Of a DNA stretch of 64,000 nt, positions 26,797-37,570 are shown in pieces. Made by a program: the position numbers and the translations under genes. Origin of the DNA: Rhizobium sp. ACO-34A (GTDB lineage Bacteria > Pseudomonadota > Alphaproteobacteria > Rhizobiales > Rhizobiaceae); assembly GCA_002600635.1 (NCBI GenBank), contig CP021371.1:871001-935000 (forward strand). Direction: 5' to 3'. The stretch's first letter is position 1; the number at the start of each line of letters is the position of its first letter. The notes under the pieces were generated by a model. It was given only the letters and a program-made list of their open reading frames with translations, made no database searches and was not told the origin of the DNA.

Positions 26797-28887
26797 ATGG
26801 CCACTCCCCCTAGCGTTTTGACTATCCCGAAAGTTTCGCCGCGCGGACGCGATGTGGGCTTTGCCCTCGGCATCGTGGTGATCCTGTGCATCCTCTTCCT
26901 GCCGATCCCCCCGTTTATGATCGACATGGGGCTGGCCTTCTCGATCGCCTTCTCGGTTCTGATCCTGATGGTGGCGTTGTGGATCCAGCGGCCGCTCGAT
27001 TTCTCGTCCTTCCCGACGATTCTTCTGATTTCGACGATGGTGCGCCTGTCGCTCAACATCGCCACGACGCGCGTCATCCTTTCCCATGGCCATGAAGGTC
27101 ACGGAGCGGCGGGCGGCGTCATCGCGGGTTTCGCCAATCTGGTGATGTCCGGCGACTTCGTCATCGGTCTGATCGTCTTCCTCATCCTGATCACGGTGAA
27201 CTTCATCGTCATCACCAAGGGCGCCACCCGTATCGCGGAAGTCGGCGCCCGCTTTACTCTCGATGCGATCCCCGGCAAGCAGATGTCGATCGACGCCGAC
27301 CTCTCGGCCGGTATCATCGACGAGAAGGAAGCCCAGCGCCGGCGCAAGGAACTGGAAGAAGAAAGCTCCTTCTTCGGCGCCATGGACGGTGCGTCGAAGT
27401 TCGTACGCGGTGACGCCGTCGCCGGCCTGATCATCACCGCCATCAACGTGTTCGGCGGGATCATCATCGGTTACTTCCGCCACGGCATGGAGATCGGCGA
27501 AGCCGCCGATGTCTTCGTCAAGCTTTCCGTCGGTGACGGTATCGTTTCGCAGATTCCGGCCCTTATCGTTTCGCTCGCCGCCGGCCTGCTCGTCACTCGC
27601 GGCGGCACGCTCGGCTCCACCGACCAGGCAGTTATCGGACAGCTCAGCAGCTACCCGAAGGCGATGTCCGTCGCTGCCGTCCTGATGGCCGTGCTGGCGC
27701 TCATGCCGGGTCTGCCATTCCTTCCCTTCATCGTGCTCAGCGGCGGTCTTGCCTTCGGCGCGTGGATCATTCCGCGCCAGATCGAGGCCGAGAACAAGGT
27801 GCTTCGCGAACAGGAAGAGAAGAAGGCAGTCCACAATCAGGAAGCCGAGCGCGACACGGTCAAGAACGTCCTGCGCACCACGGAAATCGAACTGGCGCTC
27901 GGCAAGCACATCTCGCCGCGCCTTCTCGGCGCCCATCAGGAACTTGCGTTCCGCGTCGGCAAGATGCGCAAGAAGTTCGCCGCGCAGTATGGTTTCGTGG
28001 TTCCGGAAATCAAGGTCACCGACGACATCACCATTCCGGACAAGTCCTACCAGATCCGTATTCACGGCACGACGGTCGCCGCCAACACGCTGCGCGTCGG
28101 CGAAGTTCTGGTCATCACCGGCAAGGGCCGCAAGCCGACCGTTCCGGGCGACGAGGTGCGGGATCCCGCCTTCGGCATGCCGGCGGTCTCCGTATTGGAA
28201 AACTTCGTGGAAGACCTCAAGCGCGAGGGCTTCCATCCGATCGACAACATCTCGACGCTTCTGACCCATGTGAGCGAAGTCATCCGCAACAACCTGCCGA
28301 TGTTGCTCTCGTTCAAGGACGTGAAGATGCTGATCGAGCGGCTCGATCCGGAATACAAGAAGCTTGCCGACGAAATCTGCTCCTCGCACATGTCCTATTC
28401 CGGCCTGCAGGCGATCCTGAAGCTGCTGCTTGCCGAACGCGTATCGATCCGCAACCTGCATCTGATCCTCGAAGCAGTCGCGGAACTCGCACCGCATCTG
28501 CGCAAGACCGAGCAGATCGTCGAGCACGTCCGCATCCGTATGGCCCAGCAGATCTGCGGCGACCTCTCCGACAACGGCATCCTGCGCGTTGTCCGTCTGG
28601 GCACCAAGTGGGACGTGATCTTCCAGCAGGCGATCAAGCGCGACGCCAAGGGCGATGTGGTCGAATTCGACATCGATCCGCGTCATGTCGAGGAATTCAG
28701 CGCGGAGGCCAGCAAGGTTATCCGTGAATTCATGGACGAAGGACTGCCCTTCGTACTTGTCACGTTGCCGGAAACGCGCTCCTATGTCCGCATGATCACC
28801 GAACGCCTCTTCAGCACGCTGCCGGTACTCTCGCACGTGGAATTGGCCAAGGGCACGGAAATCAAGATACTCGGTTCCATTTCATGA
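26797..28887 (+). CDS. flhA: flagellar export gate protein FlhA
   Basis: 696 aa, normal FlhA length. The N-terminal half has about eight membrane segments, with signatures [20 protein letters not shown], then [20 protein letters not shown] and [17 protein letters not shown], the FHIPEP-type cytoplasmic loop. The C-terminal half is the cytoplasmic platform that docks chaperone-substrate complexes ([37 protein letters not shown]). It overlaps fliR by 4 bp. In other rhizobia flhA directly follows fliQ; here fliQ is 11 kb away on the other strand. Confidence 0.98.
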   Translation: MATPPSVLTIPKVSPRGRDVGFALGIVVILCILFLPIPPFMIDMGLAFSIAFSVLILMVALWIQRPLDFSSFPTILLISTMVRLSLNIATTRVILSHGHEGHGAAGGVIAGFANLVMSGDFVIGLIVFLILITVNFIVITKGATRIAEVGARFTLDAIPGKQMSIDADLSAGIIDEKEAQRRRKELEEESSFFGAMDGASKFVRGDAVAGLIITAINVFGGIIIGYFRHGMEIGEAADVFVKLSVGDGIVSQIPALIVSLAAGLLVTRGGTLGSTDQAVIGQLSSYPKAMSVAAVLMAVLALMPGLPFLPFIVLSGGLAFGAWIIPRQIEAENKVLREQEEKKAVHNQEAERDTVKNVLRTTEIELALGKHISPRLLGAHQELAFRVGKMRKKFAAQYGFVVPEIKVTDDITIPDKSYQIRIHGTTVAANTLRVGEVLVITGKGRKPTVPGDEVRDPAFGMPAVSVLENFVEDLKREGFHPIDNISTLLTHVSEVIRNNLPMLLSFKDVKMLIERLDPEYKKLADEICSSHMSYSGLQAILKLLLAERVSIRNLHLILEAVAELAPHLRKTEQIVEHVRIRMAQQICGDLSDNGILRVVRLGTKWDVIFQQAIKRDAKGDVVEFDIDPRHVEEFSAEASKVIREFMDEGLPFVLVTLPETRSYVRMITERLFSTLPVLSHVELAKGTEIKILGSIS

Positions 28888-29636
28888 TTTCAGATCCGCA
28901 GGGGACTGTCATGGCGCTGTTTCTGGCATTCTGCCGGATCGGCGGTTGCATGATGACCATGCCGACCTTCTCTTCAGCGCGCATGCCCATGCAGATCAGG
29001 CTGTTCCTGTCGCTGTCGATGTCGATCGCCCTCCTGCCTCTCTTTTGGGACACACTCTATCCCCGGGCGACCGGGGATATGGTCGTTTATGTCACGCTGA
29101 TCTTTTCCGAGACCCTGACGGGCGTGATGTTCGGCCTGATCGCCCATCTCTACACGATGGGAATGCAGTTCGCCGGCACCGTCATCGGCATGTCGATCGC
29201 CTTCAATTCGCAGCCGACATCGGATCCGCTGGAAGATACCTCCGAAAACCAGCTCACCACCATCCTGACCTTCGGGGCGCTGCTGGTTCTCTTCGCGACG
29301 GATTTCCATCACATCATCATCAAGGCGCTCGCCGATTCCTATGAGGCCCTTCCCATCGGCCGGTTGATCGACCCGCAACAGATGCTGATCAGCCTGACGG
29401 ATACCATGAGCGCCACGCTGATGATCATGCTGCGGCTGGCAAGCCCGTTCCTGCTGTTCGGCCTGCTGTTCAACGTGGTCATCGGCCTCATCAACAAGCT
29501 GGCGCCTCAGATCCCGCTCTACTTCATCTCCACGCCCTATGCCCTCTTCGGCGGATTGCTGCTTCTCTACTTCGGCATCGCCGCGCTGCTGGACCAGTTC
29601 GCCCAGGCATTCGCGCCCATTTTCAACAGTCTCTAG
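28884..29636 (+). CDS. fliR: flagellar export gate protein FliR
   Basis: 250 aa. Several membrane helices are visible, with FliR-type segments [40 protein letters not shown] and [14 protein letters not shown]. The C-terminal helices include LGLLNKLAPQ-like [20 protein letters not shown]. It forms the export gate with FliP and FliQ. It overlaps flhA by 4 bp and precedes the FliJ-like gene by 9 bp. Confidence 0.96.
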   Translation: MISDPQGTVMALFLAFCRIGGCMMTMPTFSSARMPMQIRLFLSLSMSIALLPLFWDTLYPRATGDMVVYVTLIFSETLTGVMFGLIAHLYTMGMQFAGTVIGMSIAFNSQPTSDPLEDTSENQLTTILTFGALLVLFATDFHHIIIKALADSYEALPIGRLIDPQQMLISLTDTMSATLMIMLRLASPFLLFGLLFNVVIGLINKLAPQIPLYFISTPYALFGGLLLLYFGIAALLDQFAQAFAPIFNSL

Positions 29637-29645
29637 GGAACGGAC

Positions 29646-30056
29646 GTGGCCGAGGTCGAAAAATCGAAGAAGCTGAAGCGGCTCGTGGCAGTCCAGCGCC
29701 ATGTCGAGAAAATGACCGAGAACGAGCTTTCCATGGTCATCCGCGAACGGGCGGAGGTCGCGGAGGCCACGGCCCGCACGGTCAACGTCATGACTTCGCT
29801 CGATCCGCTGCACCGCCCCCTTTCCCGTAATTACCTCGAACGCTTCGCCAAGCTTACCAGCAGGGACAAGCAGCTCGGCAATCTCCAGCGAACCCAGGAA
29901 ACGCGCCTCGCCAAGGAACGGAAGAAAGGAGACAAGCTGGAGGAAAAGATGAAGGAAGCCCGCGTGGCGGAAACCCGCGTCGCCGACGACAATGCCGTCT
30001 ACGACCTCATCGAAATGACCCTTGCGCTGAAAGACACCAGCCTCCAGCAAGGTTAG
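29646..30056 (+). CDS. FliJ-like coiled-coil flagellar protein
   Basis: 136 aa from a GTG at 29646, preceded by GGGAACG 9 bp after fliR. It is almost entirely charged alpha-helix (LKRLVAVQRHVEKMTENELS; LGNLQRTQETRLAKERKKGD; KLEEKMKEARVAETRVAD). Length, charge and helical nature fit FliJ, the export chaperone escort that acts with FliI and FlhA, and no other fliJ is visible. The assignment rests on architecture and position, so I leave the symbol empty. Confidence 0.65.
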   Translation: MAEVEKSKKLKRLVAVQRHVEKMTENELSMVIRERAEVAEATARTVNVMTSLDPLHRPLSRNYLERFAKLTSRDKQLGNLQRTQETRLAKERKKGDKLEEKMKEARVAETRVADDNAVYDLIEMTLALKDTSLQQG

Positions 30057-30076
30057 AGTGCGATTGTCTTCGAACC

Positions 30077-30180
30077 TGGAGCGCGTCTCGATCCGATTGA
30101 ACCGGATCGGCGCTCCAAGACTCTCTTTTTGAAGCATGATCCCATCGGTCCTCGTTTCACTCCGGTCGGATCATGCTCCA
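30077..30180 (-). repeat. rhizobial intergenic palindromic element, copy 2
   Basis: Inverted relative to copy 1 at 9629-9735. Read on the minus strand it begins GGAGCATGATCCGACCGGAG, continues to a GGATCATGCTTC closing arm, and then has a second hairpin GAGCGCCGATCCGGTT ... CGGATCGAGACGCGCTC. It separates the FliJ-like gene from the FlgJ-type gene and may act as a transcript-stabilising or terminating structure. Confidence 0.8.
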
Positions 30181-30198
30181 ACACAAAAGGAAGACGAC

Positions 30199-30771
30199 GT
30201 GGCTATTTCTCCTCCCAGCGATCTCGTTCTCGACGTGGTCAAGGCAGCCGACCCCGGTGAGCTGATGGCGGCAAGGGAAAAGATGCGAGCGACCAGCGCG
30301 GCCAACGAGGCTTCGGTTCTGACCGCCAGCAATGCGGGTTTCGCTTCGATGCTCGGCACCGCCCAGAGCGCTGCGGCCAAGGCCGGTCTCGGCAATGTTC
30401 CCACGGCGCAGATCGACGGCAAGGTGCCGGAAACCTATCGCAAGTTCGAGGCCAGCATCCTGTCGACCTTCATCCAGGAGATGATGCCGAAGGAGAGCGA
30501 AGAGGTCTACGGCAAGGGCTCCGCCGGCGAATTCTGGAAGAGCATGATGGCCGAACAGATCGCCAACGAGGTTTCCAAGACCGGCGGCATCGGCATTGCG
30601 GAACAGGTCTATTCCCAGTCACTGCAGCGCCAGCGGGCCCAGGCTCCCAACAACACGACGGATGAGTCCGACCGTGGCATGGCGCTCAGCATGATCACGG
30701 ATTTCCAGCGCAAGACGCTGCTTTCTCCCGAAAGCGACACCAGCACTGCGACTGACAACAAAACAAGCTGA
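30199..30771 (+). CDS. flgJ: FlgJ-type rod-assembly protein (rod-binding domain only)
   Basis: 190 aa from the GTG at 30199, preceded by AAGGAAG. An in-frame start at 30136 lies inside the palindromic repeat and is unlikely. The rod-binding domain is clear: YRKFEASILSTFIQEMMPKE, followed by GKGSAGEFWKSMMAEQIANE and VSKTGGIGIAEQVYSQSL. The C-terminal muramidase domain of enteric FlgJ is missing; that function is probably supplied by the transglycosylase at 22566. It caps the growing rod in the periplasm. The FlgN-like gene follows 27 bp later. Confidence 0.85.
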   Translation: MAISPPSDLVLDVVKAADPGELMAAREKMRATSAANEASVLTASNAGFASMLGTAQSAAAKAGLGNVPTAQIDGKVPETYRKFEASILSTFIQEMMPKESEEVYGKGSAGEFWKSMMAEQIANEVSKTGGIGIAEQVYSQSLQRQRAQAPNNTTDESDRGMALSMITDFQRKTLLSPESDTSTATDNKTS

Positions 30772-30798
30772 ATACAGCACGCCAAGGGGTGATATAAA

Positions 30799-31167
30799 AT
30801 GGAAGTAGTCAATCACGAATACCGTATCAAGACGGTGCTCGGCCGGCTCGAAGTCATCATCGACAACGAGAACCAGCGCATCGGCACGGATCCGGATTTC
30901 GACTTCAAGCTCTCGAATGCACACAAGAGCCGTTGCCTCTACGAACTCACCATGCTGTTTCGCGATACCGACACCCGCGAGATCGCGGCGACCTATCTCG
31001 AACAGCTTCATGGCCTGAAAGCCAAGCTGGACCTCAACGCCCGCCGGGTGGAAGCCCACATGCGCGCCGTGCGCGCGGTGACCGAACTGTTGAAGAATGC
31101 GGCGCAGAACGCCGATGACGACGGCACCTATTCGCAGGAACAATTCCTCGTTCGTGAGCGGAAATGA
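30799..31167 (+). CDS. FlgN-like flagellar chaperone
   Basis: 122 aa, all helical with heptad-like spacing (YRIKTVLGRLEVIIDNENQR; DAREIAATYLEQL-like REIAATYLEQLHGLKAKLDL; NARRVEAHMRAVRAVTELLK). This fits an FlgN-type export chaperone for the hook-junction proteins FlgK and FlgL, encoded at 42970 and 41939. It is flanked by flgJ and a FliL-like gene and overlaps the latter by 4 bp. FlgN is inferred from size, helicity and position. Confidence 0.7.
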   Translation: MEVVNHEYRIKTVLGRLEVIIDNENQRIGTDPDFDFKLSNAHKSRCLYELTMLFRDTDTREIAATYLEQLHGLKAKLDLNARRVEAHMRAVRAVTELLKNAAQNADDDGTYSQEQFLVRERK

Positions 31168-31700
31168 TCAAGATCCTTCTCGTCGGCCTGTGGGTTTGCG
31201 CTCTGACACTTGGCGGCGTCTATGCCGCCGTGTCGTTCAGCGGCAAACCGGGTGAAAATGCCGGAGCCAAGGCCGAAGCCCCGACCGAATACGTCGCCGG
31301 CGAAATCCTGAGCCTGCCCGTCGTCACGGACAATGCGGTGACGGGCTATTTCCTGGCCCGCGTCTCGGTGACCGTCGACAGCGAAAAGGCGAAGAAGGTT
31401 CACCTGCCGATCGCCCCCTACATCACCGACCAGCTCTTCGGCCTGCTGGTAGGCGACAAGCTCATCGACCTTCCGACCGCGGGCAGCTTCGACGTTGCCG
31501 GCCTCAAGGCCAAGGTCAAGGACGGGATCAACGGCCAGATCGGCGAGGAACTCGTGACCGGCGTTATCGTCGAGCAACTCGATTTCCTCTCGAAGGCGGA
31601 TCTGAACTCGGGCGACCCCAAGCGCAGATCCTCGACCATCAAGATCGCCGAGGGTGAAAAACCGCCGGCGTCGGCCAAGGCCGAAGGCGCTTCGCATTGA
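31164..31700 (+). CDS. membrane-anchored FliL-like hypothetical protein
   Basis: 178 aa. One N-terminal membrane helix (MIKILLVGLWVCALTLGGVY) leads into a periplasmic domain. That domain (TGYFLARVSVTVDSEKAKKV, then ITDQLFGLLVGDK and GEELVTGVIVEQLDFLSK) loosely follows the beta/alpha order of FliL and stomatin-like domains. The C-terminus is Lys/Ala/Pro-rich. It overlaps the FlgN-like gene by 4 bp and ends the flhA block. A FliL paralogue is my best guess; I treat it as hypothetical. Confidence 0.65.
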   Translation: MIKILLVGLWVCALTLGGVYAAVSFSGKPGENAGAKAEAPTEYVAGEILSLPVVTDNAVTGYFLARVSVTVDSEKAKKVHLPIAPYITDQLFGLLVGDKLIDLPTAGSFDVAGLKAKVKDGINGQIGEELVTGVIVEQLDFLSKADLNSGDPKRRSSTIKIAEGEKPPASAKAEGASH

Positions 31701-31915
31701 TGATCCGGCATCGCCGCAACGTGTTCCAGGGCACGGCGGCGCGCCGGTGGAGGTTCGAGGCCGTTCTCCGACCGACAACGTCCGGTCCCAGCGTTCCGGC
31801 CGCCGCCGCCATCGAACTCACCGAAGCAGTCCACCTACAGCCTCGCGAAAGCCCCGCCTGCTAGCAGGCTACAAGCGGTTTCTCCGCGTCCAGATCAACG
31901 GCAGTCCCAGGCTCC

Positions 31916-33124
31916 ATGATGCAAAACTCCGAAATCCTGCTGTCCATATGCGTTCCTACCTATAACAGGCAGTTCATGCTCGAGAGGAATATCAATTTCC
32001 ATCTCGATAACTTCCGACGCCTCGGCATTCCGTTCGAAATCGTTATCGTCGACGACTGCTCGACCGACAATACCAACGATTATCTCCAGTCGCTGGCAGG
32101 CACGCCCGAACTCAGCCATTACCGCCGCATCAGGAACTCCGGCTTCGTCAGCAACTACGCCTTCGCGATGCGCCGTGCCCGTGGTCGCTATGCCGTATTC
32201 CTCGGCGACGACGACCTGCTGATTCCGGAAAAAGTGGTCGAATATATCAGGATCATGGAAGCCGATCCGGCTATCGGAATGGTTCAGGCGCCGTGGATGC
32301 TCGTTGACGCGCGGCCCGGTCGCGGCGACATGGGGCCTTTCTATCAGGTTCCGGGACCGACCCGCTTCGCCAAGGGCGATTTCAAGGGCCTCCTGCGCTT
32401 CATCCTCGGCCATCATGTCTTCCCCGAATTCCTGATCATCCGGCGCGACGTGCTGCAGAAGACGATTTCGGGCGCGACGCCCTTCATTTTCTGGGCGTTC
32501 CTGTTCACCACACGCGCGCTCGACAAGACGGACATCCTGTTCATGCCGGAACCCTTCGCGCGGGTGACGGCCGTCTCCGACGACCCGCGCCTGCAGCAGG
32601 GCAATAACGAGTGCATGTTCCAATGGGACACCTACCGCGGCGGGCTGGAATACCTGGCCTCGCAGATGTGGAAAGACAAGTTCCCGACCACACAGGATCG
32701 CTTCGATCTTACCCAGCAGATCATCCAGTTCATGCAGCACCGCCAGACAGTTGCCCTGCGACTGCATATTCAGGCGAAGAACTGGGTGGAGGCCTATGTT
32801 CTCTACCACCGCATGTCCGCATACAGTTCCGCTACGCTGCAGGGGGCCTCGATCGACCTCATCCAGAAGCTCGCCGGCGCGAGCCTGGCCGCGACGGAAG
32901 CCGCGGGGTTCAGCAACCTTCCCATCGTCGTGGACCCGATGGTCACCAGCGATATCGTCGATCTCCTTCCCGAAAAGGTAAAAGAGCGGCTGACCCGGGA
33001 CGTTCCGGCGGAAGACGACGGCGAAGCACGCGCCTGGCTGCGGCTCGACCCCCGTTTCGGCGAACCGATGAAGCGCCAGGACGCCGCATTCGATATCAGC
33101 AGCTATATCGAGCAATTCATCTGA
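31916..33124 (+). CDS. family 2 glycosyltransferase
   Basis: 402 aa; ATG codons at 31916 and 31919 are both possible starts. The GT-A fold begins LLSICVPTYNRQFMLERNI, with nucleotide-sugar binding Asp residues in EIVIVDDCSTDNTNDY (residues 41-56) and the metal-binding DDD at 98-100 (FLGDDDLLIPEKVVEY). The C-terminal half is unassigned. It is soluble and cytoplasmic. This is the first gene of the sugar island set between the flhA block and fliQ. The acceptor is unknown; flagellin or surface polysaccharide are both possible. Confidence 0.88.
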   Translation: MMQNSEILLSICVPTYNRQFMLERNINFHLDNFRRLGIPFEIVIVDDCSTDNTNDYLQSLAGTPELSHYRRIRNSGFVSNYAFAMRRARGRYAVFLGDDDLLIPEKVVEYIRIMEADPAIGMVQAPWMLVDARPGRGDMGPFYQVPGPTRFAKGDFKGLLRFILGHHVFPEFLIIRRDVLQKTISGATPFIFWAFLFTTRALDKTDILFMPEPFARVTAVSDDPRLQQGNNECMFQWDTYRGGLEYLASQMWKDKFPTTQDRFDLTQQIIQFMQHRQTVALRLHIQAKNWVEAYVLYHRMSAYSSATLQGASIDLIQKLAGASLAATEAAGFSNLPIVVDPMVTSDIVDLLPEKVKERLTRDVPAEDDGEARAWLRLDPRFGEPMKRQDAAFDISSYIEQFI

Positions 33125-33129
33125 TGTGA

Positions 33130-34389
<1,260 letters not shown>

Positions 34390-34585
34390 GTCCAGCGGAT
34401 GGCCGGCGGCTTCCGGAAACGCGACCTGATCGAGGTTTGACAGGCCCGAAGGCTCCGGTGGCATGTCAGCCTCGCGAAAGCTCTGGCACGTAGAAAATGA
34501 GATAGATTGGGCCATCTTCCGTGCGGCGGCGAGGTCGCGGTTGCATCAGATGGCGGGCCGTTACGAACGTCCAGGACAAGGAAAC

Positions 34586-36586
34586 ATGGTGCAGAAAAAA
34601 CGACTGGGGATTCTCATCGAGGTCGACAGCTTTATTGGCGACATCCGTGAACACCTGTCTCAGACCTACGAGATCGTGGCCATAAAGCCCCGCAATCTGC
34701 AGGACATCGAAAAGGTCGTGGAGTGGGCGGACGTCGTCTGGTTCGAATTCTGCAACGAACTTTTCCTGCACGCAATCAACCAGAACATCAAGGCGAAGGG
34801 CAAGCGCGTCATCGTCCGCTGGCACCGCTTCGAGATCGTGGAATCGAATTTTCCGCAACGCATGCGTTTCGAGTGCATCGACGACCTCATTCTGGTGTCG
34901 CACGATATGCTGCGGGTATTGAGACAACGCGTTCCCGCTCTCGATGCCAAGACCCGCACGCATGTTGTCTGGAACGGCGTGAACATCGACAAGTTCAAGC
35001 CGCTCTCCACGCTGGACAGGAAGAAGATCGCCTGGGTGGCAAAACCCTTCCTGCGCAAGAACCAACCTTTGTTCATGCAGATCATGTACGAACTGGTGAA
35101 GCGTGATCCATCCTACACGCTGCATGTCGCCGGCGGCATGGAAGAGTTCGTGACGCTTCCCTATCTCAAGAGGACGGCCGAGAAACTGGGCCTGACGCAG
35201 AACGTCATCTTCTACGGCTGGCAGAACAACATGCCCGCCTTCCTGTCCGACAAGGGCGTCATTCTCTCCACCTCGATCCATGAAAGCTTCGGCTACAACA
35301 TTGCCGAGGCCATGTCGGTCGGAGCATTGCCGATCGTGCACGACTATCCCGGCGCGGAAGAATTCTGGCCCGACGAAATCCGCTTCTCCTCCATCGAGCA
35401 GGCCGTGAACCTCATTATCGAGGGCAAGACGCATCAGTGGACCCATTATGTCGGCGAGAAATTCCCGCTGTCGAAACAGTTGCGCGAAATCGATGTCGTC
35501 CTGAACGGCCCGGCGCCCATCCAGCTAGCCGGCAATGTGGCGGCAGCCCTGCAGACGATCGCATCGCCGTTCAGTCAGCCTGCTGCCCCGGGCGCGGGCG
35601 CATGGCCTGCACAGCCGTCGCCTGTTCAAAACGATGCCCGCAACGCGGCGGCGGCCGCATTGCGCACAATCGCATCCCCCTTCGGACAGCCGGTGGCCTC
35701 CGGTCAGGCCACATCGCAGCCGCAGCCATCGGCCGCGCAACACGATGCCCGCGCGGCAGCAGCAGCCGCGTTGCGCACGATCGCATGGCCTTTCGGGCAG
35801 CCGGACGCTTCCCGCCCGGCAGTATCGTCGGCGCAACCGCAACCGGCAGCCGTTCAACCCCCTGCCTTTGCTCCCACTGCCTCCGCCTTCGTCCCGCCGC
35901 CGATCGTCGGCCTTCCTCTCGGCAAGCCGGGCCAGGTTCCAGCGCTCGACAGGTCGGGCTTCGGGGCCAGCGCCCAGCAGACCGGCGACAATTCCAACGA
36001 TCCGCTCACCCGCTACAAGGGCCTCGTCGTCAATCTGTTTGCACAGCAGAAGAATCTGAGATCCTTCGTCGAACTCGGCTCCGGCGATGGCAGCCATTTG
36101 CCTTACTTCGATTTCGAGCAATATACCGGCTTCGACGTTTCCCAGGCGGCCGTCGCCAGGACGAAGGCGATGTATGCGGCAAATCCGAACTTCAGGTTCA
36201 TCTGGAGCGGAGAGCCGGAGCTCGACTGGGAAGTGCACGAACAGGAATACGAGTGCGCGCTGTCGCTCGATATACTCCAGCACCTGACCGACGACGAGAT
36301 CTTCACCGACTACATGGACCGCCTTTTCAGCCTCTCCAGCCGCTATGTGATCATCTACGCCCCGAACTTCGACGCTCCGGGCGGCGATGGCGCGCTCCAT
36401 GCCCGTCATCGCAAGTTCGTCGATTTCGTCGAGCAGCGCTATCCCCAGTGGACGCTGCTGAAATATCTGGAGAACCCCTTCAAGTTCAAGCTTCAGACCG
36501 AAGCGGACTTTGCCATCTATGGCCGCGACGACATGGACAACGTGGCGTTCATGGACGTGCTCGAAGGGGCCGAACTAAGGGCCTGA
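34586..36586 (+). CDS. GT4 glycosyltransferase - 37-residue repeat linker - methyltransferase fusion
   Basis: 666 aa from the ATG at 34586 (AGGA upstream). Residues 1-315 form a GT-B (GT4-like) enzyme: VVWNGVNIDKFKPL, KIAWVAKPFLRKNQPLFMQI and STSIHESFGYNIAEAMSVGA with the donor-binding Glu region. Residues about 319-430 are three tandem 37-residue repeats (AAALQTIASPFSQP, AAALRTIASPFGQP, AAALRTIAWPFGQP), rich in Ala, Pro and Gln. Residues about 470-660 are a SAM methyltransferase with the glycine motif FVELGSGDGSHL. It plausibly adds a sugar and methylates it. A strong terminator follows. Confidence 0.88.
   Translation: MVQKKRLGILIEVDSFIGDIREHLSQTYEIVAIKPRNLQDIEKVVEWADVVWFEFCNELFLHAINQNIKAKGKRVIVRWHRFEIVESNFPQRMRFECIDDLILVSHDMLRVLRQRVPALDAKTRTHVVWNGVNIDKFKPLSTLDRKKIAWVAKPFLRKNQPLFMQIMYELVKRDPSYTLHVAGGMEEFVTLPYLKRTAEKLGLTQNVIFYGWQNNMPAFLSDKGVILSTSIHESFGYNIAEAMSVGALPIVHDYPGAEEFWPDEIRFSSIEQAVNLIIEGKTHQWTHYVGEKFPLSKQLREIDVVLNGPAPIQLAGNVAAALQTIASPFSQPAAPGAGAWPAQPSPVQNDARNAAAAALRTIASPFGQPVASGQATSQPQPSAAQHDARAAAAAALRTIAWPFGQPDASRPAVSSAQPQPAAVQPPAFAPTASAFVPPPIVGLPLGKPGQVPALDRSGFGASAQQTGDNSNDPLTRYKGLVVNLFAQQKNLRSFVELGSGDGSHLPYFDFEQYTGFDVSQAAVARTKAMYAANPNFRFIWSGEPELDWEVHEQEYECALSLDILQHLTDDEIFTDYMDRLFSLSSRYVIIYAPNFDAPGGDGALHARHRKFVDFVEQRYPQWTLLKYLENPFKFKLQTEADFAIYGRDDMDNVAFMDVLEGAELRA
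35540..35873 (+). repeat. three tandem 111-bp coding repeats
   Basis: Equivalent codons (CTG, TTG, TTG of the ALxTIA motif) are at 35549, 35660 and 35771, exactly 111 bp apart. The unit encodes AAAL(Q/R)TIA(S/W)PF(S/G)QP and a variable Pro/Gln/Ser stretch. The copies have diverged. Confidence 0.88.
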
Positions 36587-36605
36587 CAAGAACGGTGACC
36601 GACAA

Positions 36606-36640
36606 ACGAAAAACGGGGGCCAAAAGCCCCCGTTTTTCGT
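36606..36640. terminator. bidirectional terminator between convergent genes
   Basis: Perfect 12 bp stem AAAAACGGGGGC / GCCCCCGTTTTT with loop CAAAA, centred near 36622. It serves the fusion gene on + and the 36656 gene on -. Confidence 0.95.
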
Positions 36641-36655
36641 TCCTGACGTCCCGCA

Positions 36656-37393
36656 CTATAGTCTGGTGAAACCCGGCTGCCGGAATGAACCGGCCTTTTT
36701 CGCAAGAGCGGGATACTGGATGCGCAACGCCTGCATGACATCGTCCGACGCCACACTGATGCGCACCGGTGCATTCGCGATCTGTCTGAAGAACTCCTGC
36801 GCCGCCTGAGCGTTGGTACCCGAAGGCGTCGGCAGATCGTTGATGTTCCAGGCGACCACCGCTCCCAGTTTGTCGGCGATGCGGATACCGTGAAACAGGC
36901 CGTCCGACAGGGCAGCCGCCATCTTCATGTCGTCCGTGTTCTGAATGATCCGGGCGAGATCGAAGAACTCTATCGTCGTGGAACCCTTGCCCATGCGGGC
37001 CCTGGCAATGGTCAGCGCCTCGTCCAGGCCGCAGATCTTGACGGCTGTCCCCGTGGCCGAGGCGTCGCGCAGCGCCCCGAAGCGCCCATCCGCTTCGGAA
37101 AGACCTATGCACAAGACGGCTGCTTCGGCGCTCAAGGGGTCCGCCACGGCGGGGCGCGGGGTTTCCGGAGAAATCAATTGCGATGCATCGCCGCTTTTCC
37201 GCTCCATCGCCTCGATGAGCGCGCTCATCCGCTGCTGTTCCTGATGCAAATGCTGCAACATCTTTACGATCTCGACCTGGAACTCCGTGAGCAGTTCCTG
37301 TTGCTGCGTCACAACAGCCAGCAGCGAGCCTATCTCTGTGATCGACGGCCCGACATTATGGGCATGTGTCAGCATTTCCGTAGTCTGTTGCAT
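36656..37393 (-). CDS. hypothetical protein with N-terminal coiled coil
   Basis: 245 aa. The N-terminus (residues about 20-65) is a Gln/Leu-rich coiled coil, TQQQELLTEFQVEIVKMLQH followed by LHQEQQRMSALIEAM. It resembles the whole of the 62-residue protein at 38586. The C-terminal domain (VKICGLDEALTIARARMGKG; IRIADKLGAVVAWNINDLPT) is a soluble alpha/beta region I do not recognise. It is convergent with the GT-methyltransferase gene across a shared terminator. The function is unknown; it may scaffold or regulate the island's enzymes. Confidence 0.75.
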   Translation of the reverse strand: MQQTTEMLTHAHNVGPSITEIGSLLAVVTQQQELLTEFQVEIVKMLQHLHQEQQRMSALIEAMERKSGDASQLISPETPRPAVADPLSAEAAVLCIGLSEADGRFGALRDASATGTAVKICGLDEALTIARARMGKGSTTIEFFDLARIIQNTDDMKMAAALSDGLFHGIRIADKLGAVVAWNINDLPTPSGTNAQAAQEFFRQIANAPVRISVASDDVMQALRIQYPALAKKAGSFRQPGFTRL

Positions 37394-37570
37394 GTTTCCA
37401 CCAATCGGTTCGGTGCCTGCGGATCAGGTCGGCATCGGACAGGATGCCGCTGTGTCAGATCATAGAAACCGGCGCTTGCGCAGGCCTGTCTTCGGCAACC
37501 CGACAGTTCTACGCAAGGATATCCGGCTAGTCTGCGCCGGAATATCCGGTGAACCGTGCAAGGAAACTCG

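Noticed and set aside
26776..28836. 686-codon minus-strand frame
   Set aside because: Mirror of flhA; same antisense composition and no domain.
30136..30198. upstream start for the FlgJ-type gene
   Set aside because: The extra 21 codons lie inside the dispersed palindromic element; the GTG at 30199 has a good ribosome binding site.
35540..35873. CRISPR-like or minisatellite array
   Set aside because: The 111 bp period is in frame, the copies are coding and diverged, and there are no unique spacers between constant repeats.
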